Below are positions 26,989 through 34,035 of a stretch of DNA of 53,671 nt, one piece after another. The stretch's first letter is position 1; every line of letters starts with the position of its first letter. A program made the translations under genes and the position numbers. The DNA comes from an uncultured Lachnospiraceae bacterium (GTDB taxonomy: Bacteria > Bacillota > Clostridia > Lachnospirales > Lachnospiraceae): NCBI GenBank assembly GCA_934394615.1, contig CAKRRJ010000004.1, forward strand, positions 1 to 53,671. The letters are read 5' to 3'. The notes below the pieces were generated by a model, which did no database searches, was not told the DNA's origin, and worked only from the letters and a program-made list of their open reading frames with translations.

Positions 26989-29076
26989 TTATCGAAAAGT
27001 CACGTTGAGATCTAATGCCTTCTGCGCAGCCTCAAGAATAATTTGTTCTATTGCTGCAGTATAAGCGCTATTGTCGATTCTTGTTACATCGAAATATAAC
27101 ATAGAATTCTGTAAAAAATTCTGAAATTTTCCTTTAAAACCAATCGCTGACTTCTCTGCATCCTGAATAGCCCTGTCAAACAATAAAAGACTAACCAATT
27201 TCTTAGGATTGACATACTCTTCCACTGTATTCCGATACTTTTCAAGATTTTCCTGCATTTTTTCGGTTTTCTTGATCCCCTTAATATCTAACTTCTGAAT
27301 AACTAAATGTATAAATTCAGGCGAAGCAAAATTACGAAGATTGGCAGGAAAATTAACAGAAAAAGACTGACAGTTATAAAAGTATGCTTCATCAATATTC
27401 GAGGTATAACCATCGCCATTTTTTAGTCTGCATCTAAGCGCATTATAACCATTGCCATGTGGTATTTTCCCCATACTCAAATTAATATCTGCCAAACCAG
27501 GCATAAATACCTTTTTGTTAGTAGAATTATCGCCAACATGAGCACATACAAGTCCGGCAAGACAAGTTTTCTCCATAGCCGGTACTGGCATCTCACCTTC
27601 TTCGGGTTCAAACTTAATCTTATCAGCACTGTCCTCTAGCGACTTCGCCATATCCACAAGAATCGTTCTGTAGGTTTCAAGAATATTGTATTTTCCAACA
27701 AGAGCAGCCGGGAAGCCCGCATCACGCTTAAGATAACATGCCAAAGACTTGATAGCCATACGCTTTCTAGCCTTTATTTGTTTAGTCCTGAAATCCTCAT
27801 TCAGTTCCTTCATTCTGGCTGTAATGCTTTCGTCAAGATCAGTTTCTGTAAATTTTTTTGCGTCAAACATCTCAAGAGAAAGAGGATCATCAAAATTCAT
27901 TTTTTGCAAAGACGCAACGAAAAGATCAAGTTTGTTATGAATCATGAATACCGGAATCTGCTTATTAAAATTTTTAAGTGCATCGCGGTACAACTCACTA
28001 ATTTTCTTTTCGTTCGTATCTCCATCAAGCGGAACTACCATTGCAATCGCATCAATATCACCTTTGTAAAGAAGTTCCGAACAATAATCCACATTCTCAT
28101 TATCCGTATTATCTGAATGATACAATCCTCTTGTATCAAGTACCGCAAAGGCAATATTATTATTACTATCTCTGAAAACCTTATTTGCAAGCGGATTCTC
28201 TGAAATCAGTTTTGAAAATGCTTCATTCATCGGAACATAAATAACAATCTCATTGCACAACACTTCAAGAGACAGCCGCTGCCCCGCCTGCATATTGTTT
28301 GCAGTAAACATTGCACCAATAAATCTAGTAGTCTGGGCATCTAATTCTGGGGCATCTAATATAATATCTTTAAAATAATAACCATCTGCTGAAATAGCTT
28401 TATCATCAAAATAAGAAAAAAATACTTCACTCAGATTACCATTAAGATTTTCCCAAATTTTCCAAAAATCCTGTTTAAATGCGTTACTCTGCAAATCCAA
28501 TGTATGTTCAACTTCCTGCTGAATTGCCGATATAAATTTTTTACTATTCTCTTTCGCCTCGCCCTCAGCTAGCTTATTCTTTACAGTATGGTAAATGATA
28601 TCATTATATTTCTGAAAATGGTACTGTCGATATAAATCCACAATTTCCCTAACAAACGCATCTTTCCATTCCTCTGTAAGCAAAGAAAGGATTGCTTTGA
28701 CATTATTACGTCTATTCAAATGTTCTCTCAATGCCTCGTCAAGAATCTTTTCAGCTTTGCCCGTATCCTCAATAACTGTTTTTCCAAGGGTCTTAACAAC
28801 CTGAGCAATTGCTTTTGACACAAGCTCCGTAAAAAGATTTCTATCAAATGCACTCGCATCATGCTTTACAGCAACTATCATCTTATCACTGTACGCCGTT
28901 GTAAAAACCATAAGTCTTTCGGTAAGGGTAGAATTTGTTCTGCCCACGCCTTCAGCAAGAATCTTTCTGGCCGCTTTCGTCGCTGGGACTGTTCCTATTT
29001 CTGTTTTACCATTTCCGGTGCCTCCCAATAATTCAAGCACTCGAAAATTTGGCTTTAAATTAATATAGTTGCTCAT
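26989..29076 (-). CDS. Large P-loop GTPase of unknown family (copy A)
   Basis: This is a 695-residue protein, not recognised as a named family. A Walker A/G1 loop GGTGNGKT lies only about 18 residues from the start. A G3-type motif AVLDTRGLYHSD is near residue 320 and a G4-type motif MIHNKLDLF near 385, so GTP is the likely nucleotide. Between G1 and G3 lies a mostly helical segment of about 270 residues, and a long helical C-terminus follows, a size and layout that recall dynamin-like or AIG1-like GTPases. No transmembrane segment is evident. It resembles the gene at 35539-37593 in G1 position, in DTxGLxHS and in overall length. Base composition is lower in GC than its neighbours. AGGAGGTAGTTACAA precedes the ATG; a terminator-like hairpin lies 34 nt further up. 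Confidence 0.7.
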   Translation of the reverse strand: MSNYINLKPNFRVLELLGGTGNGKTEIGTVPATKAARKILAEGVGRTNSTLTERLMVFTTAYSDKMIVAVKHDASAFDRNLFTELVSKAIAQVVKTLGKTVIEDTGKAEKILDEALREHLNRRNNVKAILSLLTEEWKDAFVREIVDLYRQYHFQKYNDIIYHTVKNKLAEGEAKENSKKFISAIQQEVEHTLDLQSNAFKQDFWKIWENLNGNLSEVFFSYFDDKAISADGYYFKDIILDAPELDAQTTRFIGAMFTANNMQAGQRLSLEVLCNEIVIYVPMNEAFSKLISENPLANKVFRDSNNNIAFAVLDTRGLYHSDNTDNENVDYCSELLYKGDIDAIAMVVPLDGDTNEKKISELYRDALKNFNKQIPVFMIHNKLDLFVASLQKMNFDDPLSLEMFDAKKFTETDLDESITARMKELNEDFRTKQIKARKRMAIKSLACYLKRDAGFPAALVGKYNILETYRTILVDMAKSLEDSADKIKFEPEEGEMPVPAMEKTCLAGLVCAHVGDNSTNKKVFMPGLADINLSMGKIPHGNGYNALRCRLKNGDGYTSNIDEAYFYNCQSFSVNFPANLRNFASPEFIHLVIQKLDIKGIKKTEKMQENLEKYRNTVEEYVNPKKLVSLLLFDRAIQDAEKSAIGFKGKFQNFLQNSMLYFDVTRIDNSAYTAAIEQIILEAAQKALDLNVTFR

Positions 29077-29109
29077 TTGTAACTACCTCCTAAAAAATTA
29101 TTCAGGCAA

Positions 29110-29146
29110 TAAAAAATCCATACCAATCCGAGTGGATGATATGGAT
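29110..29146 (-). terminator. Leader terminator/attenuator before GTPase A
   Basis: On the minus strand ATCCATA...ATCC pairs with GGAT...TATGGAT and is followed by TTTTTTATTG, giving an intrinsic terminator (stem 29116-29146). It lies about 35 nt upstream of the GTPase start and 135 nt after tRNA-Gly. It could end the tRNA transcript or attenuate the GTPase. A 25-codon frame starting at a GTG with an AGGGAG upstream runs through the stem. Confidence 0.7.
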
Positions 29147-29280
29147 AGACTACACCTGTATATAAAAGGAGACACTTACCAAAAAACTCCCTACAAATTC
29201 TATTCGGTATCACTAAACTGTCGGATCGGTTCTGCAGTGGGTAACTGCATACTACTAAACAATTAGGACTTTTTATGCAA

Positions 29281-29351
29281 AGCAGGCGACGGGAATCGAA
29301 CCCGCCTCCTCAGCTTGGGAAGCTGATGTTCTACCGATGAACTACGCCTGC
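29281..29351 (-). tRNA. tRNA-Gly (anticodon CCC)
   Basis: The minus strand folds as a complete cloverleaf. The acceptor GCAGGCG pairs fully with CGCCTGC, the D-arm is GTTC/GAAC, the anticodon arm TCAGC-TTCCCAA-GCTGA has anticodon CCC, and the T-arm holds TTCGATT. The discriminator is U and no CCA is encoded. It reads glycine codon GGG. It has its own promoter just upstream and lies between the metallophosphoesterase and GTPase A genes. Confidence 0.95.
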
Positions 29352-29352
29352 A

Positions 29353-29403
29353 CGAACTATTCAGAACATAGTCTATTATAGTTCGATGATTTTGAAAAGT
29401 AAA
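29353..29403 (-). promoter_or_regulatory. Promoter of tRNA-Gly with overlapping inverted repeat
   Basis: On the minus strand TTTACT (29403-29398), a 17-nt spacer and TATAAT (29380-29375) form a promoter 23 nt before the tRNA. A perfect inverted repeat CGAACTAT (29385-29378) / ATAGTTCG (29360-29353) overlaps the -10 box and ends one base from the tRNA. It may be an operator or, in read-through RNA, a hairpin against the tRNA 5' end. Confidence 0.7.
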
Positions 29404-29412
29404 GAAGATTTT

Positions 29413-30177
29413 TCAGCATATCTTGACAATTTTCCGGTATAAAATCCGGTATGCCCTGCCCTCCAGAATGAACTCTTCATCTGCATGATAGTGGCCGCAA
29501 TACCAGGTGCGGAATTTCACCTGTTTTCTGAGTTCTTCAAAATATTCTGTTAATTTATTTAATTCGAATCTTCCCGCCGAAAAATAGTTTACCAGGGTGG
29601 ATGGTGCTGCATGCGTCAGAATATAATCCACACGATTTCCACAGGCTTTTAAGGCGTCCCGGCCACGCTGTAATTCTTCCTCCGATGGCATCTCCTCCGG
29701 GAACCAGTCCAGACCTTTGGTACGATACAAAAATTTACCCTCCGCCTCCAGACTCGCAATTTTGTTTTTGCGCTCCGGATCATCCAGTTCCAGGATTCCA
29801 TCGGTAATATCCGGTGACTGTGCGCCGCCCATCACAAAAAAGGTACGCTTCTCAATGGTATAACAGTTCCCACGCATCAGATGGATGATACGCGGCCGGA
29901 TAAACTGCACCTCGCCTCCATGCCACGGTTCAACCGGATAGCTCTTTAACAGTTCGAAATTTTCATGATTGCCATCCACAAACAGGATTGTGAACGGTGC
30001 CAGGTTTTCCAGCAGATTCAGGATGCTTTCTTCCTCTTTCGTTCCATAGAACAGGCCGCCAAAATCTCCTGTGATGATCATGTAGTCGTTTTTGTCCGTC
30101 TGCATTGGATCTACAATTCTCGAATCCAGAAATCGGGCAAATTTTCCATGTGTGTCTCCGGTAATATAAACAGACAT
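29413..30177 (-). CDS. Metallophosphoesterase
   Basis: This is a 254-residue calcineurin-like phosphoesterase. The metal-binding motifs come in the expected order: ITGDTHGK (residues 6-13), IITGDFGG near 36, VDGNHENF near 68, ILTHAAPS near 188 and WYCGHYHAD near 228. Substrates in this family range from phosphoproteins to nucleotides and RNA 2',3'-cyclic phosphates; the sequence does not decide. It is the last protein gene before tRNA-Gly, 49 nt after the preceding gene on the same strand and probably in one transcript with it. Confidence 0.9.
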   Translation of the reverse strand: MSVYITGDTHGKFARFLDSRIVDPMQTDKNDYMIITGDFGGLFYGTKEEESILNLLENLAPFTILFVDGNHENFELLKSYPVEPWHGGEVQFIRPRIIHLMRGNCYTIEKRTFFVMGGAQSPDITDGILELDDPERKNKIASLEAEGKFLYRTKGLDWFPEEMPSEEELQRGRDALKACGNRVDYILTHAAPSTLVNYFSAGRFELNKLTEYFEELRKQVKFRTWYCGHYHADEEFILEGRAYRILYRKIVKIC

Positions 30178-30226
30178 ATTGTTTACTCCTTTAATGATGG
30201 TCCATATCCTGCAGGCAGATACAATC

Positions 30227-30928
30227 TTAAAAATCTACCTGAATGGATGTCGTCGCATTGGAAATCTTGATCGCAGTGTCCAGTTCGTTATACAAATCCT
30301 CGCGCTCTGCTTTCATCTTCGTGATTTGTTCAGAGAGATTCAGCGGATCCACAAGCAGATAGCGGTTTGTTTTTAAGTATTCGTCCACTACTGCCAGCGA
30401 TGCCGCATCTTTTTTCGTCTTATCCCCGCCCAGGATGTTATTGCGCATCACTTCCGCAGACGCTTCCAGCGCTGTCTGCGCTTTCTTTACCTTTTCTACC
30501 ATATCAAACAGCTGGCTCTGCATCACCTTGATCGCCTCGGATTCAAAATCACGCTTTTCCATAAAGCGCTGATCCATTGCGAGCATTGCACGGCTCAGGT
30601 CTTTCCCCGCCGATGTCTTTAATCGCTGTTTCAGTGCAATCGCCGCTGCCACGGTATACTCTCCATATTTCGTCTTTACCACCGTTGTCGCATTGCTGGC
30701 AACGATAGCCGCATCCATCTGATCATAATTGCGGATCAGGGAATGGATGCTCTGAAAATCACGCTTCGCCTTCTCGCAAAACTCACCGGCATCCTCCAGC
30801 TTCTCTGCCGTGCGAACCTCACACTGTTTCTTATAATCCACAACACGAAGCTCGCTGATCTGATGAAAAATGCGGTCACGCAAAAGGTCACGTTCGTTCA
30901 GAGCGTTGATAACCAGTAATTTTCTCAT
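30227..30928 (-). CDS. Helical protein of unknown function
   Basis: This is a 233-residue protein that I do not recognise. It starts MRKLLVINALNERDLL, and most of the rest is predicted helical with many charged residues (KAKRDFQSIHSLIRNYDQM; EREDLYNELDTAIKISNATT), which suggests coiled coils. No signal peptide, membrane segment or catalytic motif is visible. GGAGGAATAAT precedes the ATG. It lies 21 nt after the GNAT gene and 49 nt before the metallophosphoesterase, so the three are likely one transcript, but this does not reveal its role. Confidence 0.75.
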   Translation of the reverse strand: MRKLLVINALNERDLLRDRIFHQISELRVVDYKKQCEVRTAEKLEDAGEFCEKAKRDFQSIHSLIRNYDQMDAAIVASNATTVVKTKYGEYTVAAAIALKQRLKTSAGKDLSRAMLAMDQRFMEKRDFESEAIKVMQSQLFDMVEKVKKAQTALEASAEVMRNNILGGDKTKKDAASLAVVDEYLKTNRYLLVDPLNLSEQITKMKAEREDLYNELDTAIKISNATTSIQVDF

Positions 30929-30949
30929 ATTATTCCTCCATGTTTTCCT

Positions 30950-31606
30950 TTATTTTAATACTGTTTCTGCGTTCATTTGTTCTGCAGATAAAGCAGGCAG
31001 CGGGAATCGAACCCGGCTTTTCAGATTAGACGGCTGATATAGGAACTCGGAAACAAGATCTTCACAGGATTCCTCATCATCCCAATCCACGAAATCGCTC
31101 AGTTCCGCGACTGTACCCTCACCTGTTTTTTGGAATCCAAGCTTTTCCAGAAGCCGAATACAAGCGTTATTTCTGGAAAGTGCTTTTGCCCATAATTCTG
31201 AATTTTCGCTGCTATTCGCCATGATTTCCTGATGAAAAAATGCATCAATCAGCACTCTTGCAGCTTCTTCCGCATACCCAAAACCACGGTACTCTTTTGC
31301 GATATAAAACTCGATTTCATAGCGACTCCTGTAATCTTGCGAAGAATAACCTCTATGAAATCCAGCGTAACCAATAAACCGTTCTGCTTCACTCTTTAAA
31401 AATAAAGAATAAAAATACCGGTCATCATGATCTTCAAAGTAATCTTCAAAATTATATAAAAAACTGCCATAGCAATCTACTCCGGTAAACATCCGGAAAT
31501 CATCGTTTCCCGTTTCCTGAAGCATCTGAAAGAAGATTTCCCCGTCGCGTTCCTGACTGCTGCGGTGTAAAATCAGATTTGTTGTCTGGAAAGTTTCTCT
31601 CTTCAT
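30950..31606 (-). CDS. GNAT family N-acetyltransferase with tRNA-derived C-terminus
   Basis: This is a 218-residue acetyltransferase of the RimJ/RimL-like GNAT group. The acetyl-CoA pyrophosphate loop is EYRGFGYAEEAARVLIDAFF, and ALSRNNACIRLLEKLGFQKTGEG is the typical C-terminal GNAT strand. The last 25 residues, LKSRVRFPLPALSAEQ..., are encoded by a tRNA 3'-half (see 30990-31039), so the original stop has been replaced by readthrough into tRNA-like DNA. This is a sign of integration or recombination at a tRNA gene. The acceptor substrate is unknown. The gene lies 205 nt after tRNA-Gln. Confidence 0.88.
   Translation of the reverse strand: MKRETFQTTNLILHRSSQERDGEIFFQMLQETGNDDFRMFTGVDCYGSFLYNFEDYFEDHDDRYFYSLFLKSEAERFIGYAGFHRGYSSQDYRSRYEIEFYIAKEYRGFGYAEEAARVLIDAFFHQEIMANSSENSELWAKALSRNNACIRLLEKLGFQKTGEGTVAELSDFVDWDDEESCEDLVSEFLYQPSNLKSRVRFPLPALSAEQMNAETVLK
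30990..31039 (-). pseudogene. tRNA 3'-half remnant inside the GNAT gene
   Basis: On the minus strand the sequence reads ATCAGC...CTGA, then CCGGGTTCGATTCCCG and TGCCTGCTTT. These correspond to an anticodon arm, T-arm and acceptor 3' strand, and are closest to tRNA-Gly at 29281-29351. The 5' half (acceptor and D-arm) is missing, one anticodon-stem pair is broken and position 33 is G, so it is not a working tRNA. It forms coding sequence for SRVRFPLPAL. Confidence 0.75.
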
Positions 31607-31811
31607 ACAGGAATCACCCTTCTTTTTTCAAACGATTATGACTGCATAGCAGCCGAGTGGAAAATTCAAAGCCAGTTTAGCCATGCTTGCAACCAGGTTC
31701 CCGGATTTGTACCAGAAAACACGTTAAAATAAACCAGAAGTAGAAAAATAAGGAATCACAAAGTACTCTTTATCAAACAAAAAACACAAAGCACAAACCA
31801 GCATTCTTTTT

Positions 31812-31884
31812 TGTATGGACAGGAATCGAACCTGCGACTGCTTGATCCAGAATCAAGTGCTCTACCACTGAGCTATCCATGTAG
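31812..31884 (-). tRNA. tRNA-Gln (anticodon CTG) with mispaired 5' acceptor end
   Basis: The D-arm (GCTC/GAGC), anticodon arm (CTTGA-TTCTGGA-TCAAG, anticodon CTG) and T-arm (GCAGG-TTCGATT-CCTGT) are intact. The 3' acceptor strand is CCATACA. The 5' strand is TACATGG, which pairs at positions 1 and 4-7 but has A-C and C-A mismatches at positions 2 and 3, with one extra base before the D-arm. If the frame is shifted by one base, the mismatches fall at positions 1 and 2 instead. No CCA is encoded. A 7-bp hairpin directly abuts the 5' end. It follows the thg1-like gene by about 100 nt with no clear promoter between. It could be a pseudogene or an edited tRNA. Confidence 0.7.
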
Positions 31885-31938
31885 GATTTCTAATCCTATT
31901 TTTCCTTTCGGCTGCGTTAAGCCCCGCAGCCAGGGGCG
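31883..31938 (-). promoter_or_regulatory. Structured spacer between thg1 and tRNA-Gln
   Basis: On the minus strand a hairpin TAGGATT-aga-AATCCTA (31899-31883) ends at the tRNA 5' end. Just upstream, stem GGCTGCG/CGCAGCC (31932-31911) and stem GCCCC/GGGGC (31938-31922) share bases and cannot form together. No T-run follows, so this looks like RNA structure in a shared transcript, perhaps for processing. Confidence 0.45.
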
Positions 31939-31984
31939 GCTAAAGTTATGGATTTTCGCTATACAGTCATACGAAACCGCTTTT

Positions 31985-32770
31985 TTATGCTTCTCCAATG
32001 AAAATCAGGTTCTCAATATATTCCCGGTCGTCTCCTTTGAATATGGGAATCTCCAGATCGATCAACCAGTTTGGTCGGCCATCCTCAGCTTCTTTCTGCC
32101 GGATGCAGCAGCAGCCTCGTTTCAGGTATGGATCTAAATCATTCCAATTCATTCCCTTTTCCAGGACGAGCATATCCTGGATCTGATTACAGGATTTTCC
32201 CTGAAGCTGCTTGTGAGAAAAGTTAGCCTGTCCCAGCATCTGGATCGAATTTCGCATTGCATCAAGCTGTCTCCAGTAAATGAGATTGCAGACCTCTTCT
32301 TTCGGAATATTGAAGCATCGCGCATCAAACATCGCACCTTTTTTTACAGCATTCTGCAACACAGTCAAATAGACTTCATCCTCCGATGAACAGTTCTTCA
32401 CAGCCTCTGCAAAATACCTGTTAAACGCCATCGTTGCCATACTTGCAGCGATAGAACACATCTTCTGCACCTCATAGTCCAGCCAGGCAGAAGAAGTTAA
32501 TTTTTTATAATCAATAAGAATCAGTGTGATCTCATCCGATTGTGTATAACCAAGCACACAGCCCTGAATATTCTCACATAAGTACTGCATTGTTTTCTGC
32601 ATGCCTTCCATCAGAACAATGTCGAACGGTTTTTTCATTCCTCTGGTGAATGTGTGAAAAGCTTTCCCGTCAATACGGATTGCTGCCGGTGTCCGGCGCA
32701 TCAGCTTTGTTTTTGGAATCGACTCATAAAAGTCCTTCATCCGGGTTCCTAAATCGTCGTGTACTGGCAT
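31985..32770 (-). CDS. Thg1-like 3'-5' nucleotidyltransferase (TLP)
   Basis: This is a 261-residue member of the tRNA-His guanylyltransferase superfamily, enzymes that add nucleotides to RNA 5' ends in the reverse (3'-5') direction. The metal ligands are visible: Asp34 in IRIDGKAFHTF and Asp79-Glu80 in GYTQSDEITLIL. Further signatures are FDARCFNIP near residue 145 and YWRQLDAMRNSI near 165. The HINNLYN element that eukaryotic Thg1 has at this place is replaced, as in the Thg1-like proteins that repair 5'-truncated tRNAs rather than adding G-1 to tRNA-His. Length is normal. GGAGAGG precedes the ATG, and the start overlaps the upstream gene by 22 nt. The tRNA-Gln gene follows. Its role here is inferred. 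Confidence 0.92.
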   Translation of the reverse strand: MPVHDDLGTRMKDFYESIPKTKLMRRTPAAIRIDGKAFHTFTRGMKKPFDIVLMEGMQKTMQYLCENIQGCVLGYTQSDEITLILIDYKKLTSSAWLDYEVQKMCSIAASMATMAFNRYFAEAVKNCSSEDEVYLTVLQNAVKKGAMFDARCFNIPKEEVCNLIYWRQLDAMRNSIQMLGQANFSHKQLQGKSCNQIQDMLVLEKGMNWNDLDPYLKRGCCCIRQKEAEDGRPNWLIDLEIPIFKGDDREYIENLIFIGEA

Positions 32771-33267
32771 AATTGTTTCCTCTCCATTATCAAATTTCCA
32801 ATGTTATACTCCTCAAAAAGTCTCTTTGCAAACGTTTCATCCTGAAAAACTCTGTTCATTTCGTTTTTTCTTCCGTCCTGCATCATAAAAAAGTACAAAA
32901 GACGATAGGCTTTCAGCGTTGCTTCTTTATTTTGATCCGAAAATGGATCTGCAGTTGCTGAAACTATTGCCTCTTCTTCAAGCTCCCAGTTCCAGGCAAT
33001 TTCTTCAAACCACGCCTCGCATGCTTCCCGGTAAAAGTCATCTTCATCCACCGGAAGAAAAGATTCAAACAAGGTATTCTCAATCTCTTCCCTCATTTTT
33101 TCTTCCCAATGTCCGTTTCCGATCACCTCATAAACAACAACATCCACCTCCAGCGGATATGTAAGTTTCAGCTCATTGCACTGCTCTTTTGACATCAAAA
33201 TCCGTACATGATATTCTTCATTTCCATCATTTCGAAATACCATACAATTACTGTTTTGCTCTTTCAT
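32749..33267 (-). CDS. Acidic protein sharing a domain with the 34226-35461 gene
   Basis: This is a 172-residue protein that I do not recognise. The N-terminal 60 residues (EYHVRILMSKEQCNEL, then YPLEVDVVVYEV, then MREEIENTLFESF) align with a segment of the HTH protein at 34226-35461 (FDVTLPLDEDYCCQL, FPLKLEVELPD, LRGAIEDQFHSD). The rest is acidic and helical. There is no signal peptide or membrane segment. It overlaps the start of the thg1-like gene by 22 nt, so the two are translationally coupled, which ties it to the tRNA-repair function. It follows a palindromic site at 33330-33347. Confidence 0.7.
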   Translation of the reverse strand: MKEQNSNCMVFRNDGNEEYHVRILMSKEQCNELKLTYPLEVDVVVYEVIGNGHWEEKMREEIENTLFESFLPVDEDDFYREACEAWFEEIAWNWELEEEAIVSATADPFSDQNKEATLKAYRLLYFFMMQDGRKNEMNRVFQDETFAKRLFEEYNIGNLIMERKQLCQYTTI

Positions 33268-33329
33268 GCTTCAACCTCCGCCATGAGTTTTTTTGCTGAT
33301 GTAGTTTTCTTGGGCTATGGCATCATTCT

Positions 33330-33347
33330 ATCACAGGAAGCTGTGAT
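33330..33347. promoter_or_regulatory. Palindromic operator-like site upstream of the thg1 operon
   Basis: ATCACAG (33330-33336) and CTGTGAT (33341-33347) form a perfect 7-bp inverted repeat with a 4-nt centre. On the minus strand it runs into TGATAGAAT, a possible -10 region, about 60 nt before the gene at 33267. A regulator binding site is plausible; no -35 is convincing. Confidence 0.45.
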
Positions 33348-33420
33348 TTCTTTTTTCCAAATTTTTTTGAATGCTAACTGTGTACTATCAAATATCGCTG
33401 TTACATAATCGATAAATCAC

Positions 33421-33448
33421 AAAAAGCAGGTTGTTATGCCTGCTTTTT
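33421..33448 (-). terminator. Terminator after tRNA-Ser
   Basis: A perfect 10-bp stem AAAAAGCAGG (33421-33430) / CCTGCTTTTT (33439-33448) lies 60 nt after tRNA-Ser on the minus strand. The A/T ends give T-runs on both strands, so it can work in both directions. Confidence 0.8.
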
Positions 33449-33507
33449 GCTTGTAAATACTTTATCCCTATGCGGCATTTAAATCTGTTTCCGCCACATC
33501 TGTACAA

Positions 33508-33594
33508 CGGCCGCGGCAGGATTCGAACCTGCGGACCGGAATCCCGGTCTTCGCCTTAGCAGGGCGACGATTTCAACCACTCACCCACGCGACC
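33508..33594 (-). tRNA. tRNA-Ser (anticodon GCT)
   Basis: The minus strand gives an 87-nt class II tRNA. The acceptor GGTCGCG pairs with CGCGGCC (one G-U), the anticodon arm TCGCC-CTGCTAA-GGCGA has anticodon GCT for AGC/AGU serine codons, a long variable arm (GACCGG/CCGGTC) is present, and the T-arm has TTCGAAT. The discriminator is G; no CCA is encoded. It begins only 20 nt after the XRE gene stop, so it is probably cotranscribed with that gene. Confidence 0.95.
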
Positions 33595-33614
33595 AAATAT
33601 ATTTTTCTTGCTGT

Positions 33615-33860
33615 TTATGATGTTTTCCTTGCTATTTCTGGAATATCAACCACTAACAAATCATCTACTTTGCACCCTAATACTGCTGCCAAAATTACCA
33701 GATTATCAATCGTTGGCATTGCTGTGCCATTTTGCCACTTATAAATTGCCTGTGGTGTTGCAAAGCCAAAAATCTTCTGCAAATCTTTTACTGTCAGCCC
33801 AGCTGTCTGTCTCATTTTCGCAATTCTAATTCCCGTTTCTGTCATATTAATGATTGGCAT
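33615..33860 (-). CDS. XRE family HTH regulator
   Basis: This is an 81-residue Cro/C1-type DNA-binding protein. The helix-turn-helix is MRQTAGLTVKDLQKIFG, then ATPQAIYKWQNGTAMP, then TIDNLVILAAVLGCKVDDLL, which covers almost the whole length. There is no effector domain, so it is a small repressor or antitoxin-like regulator. AAAGGAAAAGAAA precedes the ATG. A strong terminator hairpin lies 24 nt upstream of the start and tRNA-Ser follows 20 nt after the stop, so the tRNA and the regulator share a message controlled by that hairpin. Its target is unknown. Confidence 0.88.
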   Translation of the reverse strand: MPIINMTETGIRIAKMRQTAGLTVKDLQKIFGFATPQAIYKWQNGTAMPTIDNLVILAAVLGCKVDDLLVVDIPEIARKTS

Positions 33861-33883
33861 TTTCTTTTCCTTTCTTTTGCACT

Positions 33884-33913
33884 AAAAAACCGCCTGTCCA
33901 TCAGGACAGGCGG
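33884..33913 (-). terminator. Leader terminator/attenuator before the XRE gene
   Basis: On the minus strand CCGCCTGTCC pairs perfectly with GGACAGGCGG (33913-33890, 4-nt loop) and is followed by TTTTTT. The 10-bp stem is placed 24-53 nt before the XRE start codon. It could be the terminator of an upstream RNA or a conditional attenuator. Confidence 0.8.
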
Positions 33914-34035
33914 CATATGCTGAAAGAAAAGAGGTTTGAGAATAGGAACTTTCTAAAAATCCATCTATTTTCTTCACCACTTAAAATCATGTGATTCATT
34001 TTCGCATATCGTTTCGTCTCTGCATGGGCATACAT
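33901..34035 (-). CDS. Possible 44-aa leader peptide ending in the attenuator hairpin
   Basis: The frame starts at an ATG at 34035 (GGTGG 9 nt upstream), encodes MYAHAETKRYAKMNHM..., and stops with a TGA in the loop of the terminator stem at 33890-33913. Ribosome position in this frame would affect formation of the hairpin. There is no homologue I can name. It may be a chance frame, so confidence is low. Confidence 0.25.
   Translation of the reverse strand: MYAHAETKRYAKMNHMILSGEENRWIFRKFLFSNLFSFSICRLS

Noticed and set aside
30990..31060. A fourth working tRNA at the GNAT 3' end
   Set aside because: The 5' acceptor strand and D-arm are missing, and position 33 is not U. Recorded as a remnant instead.
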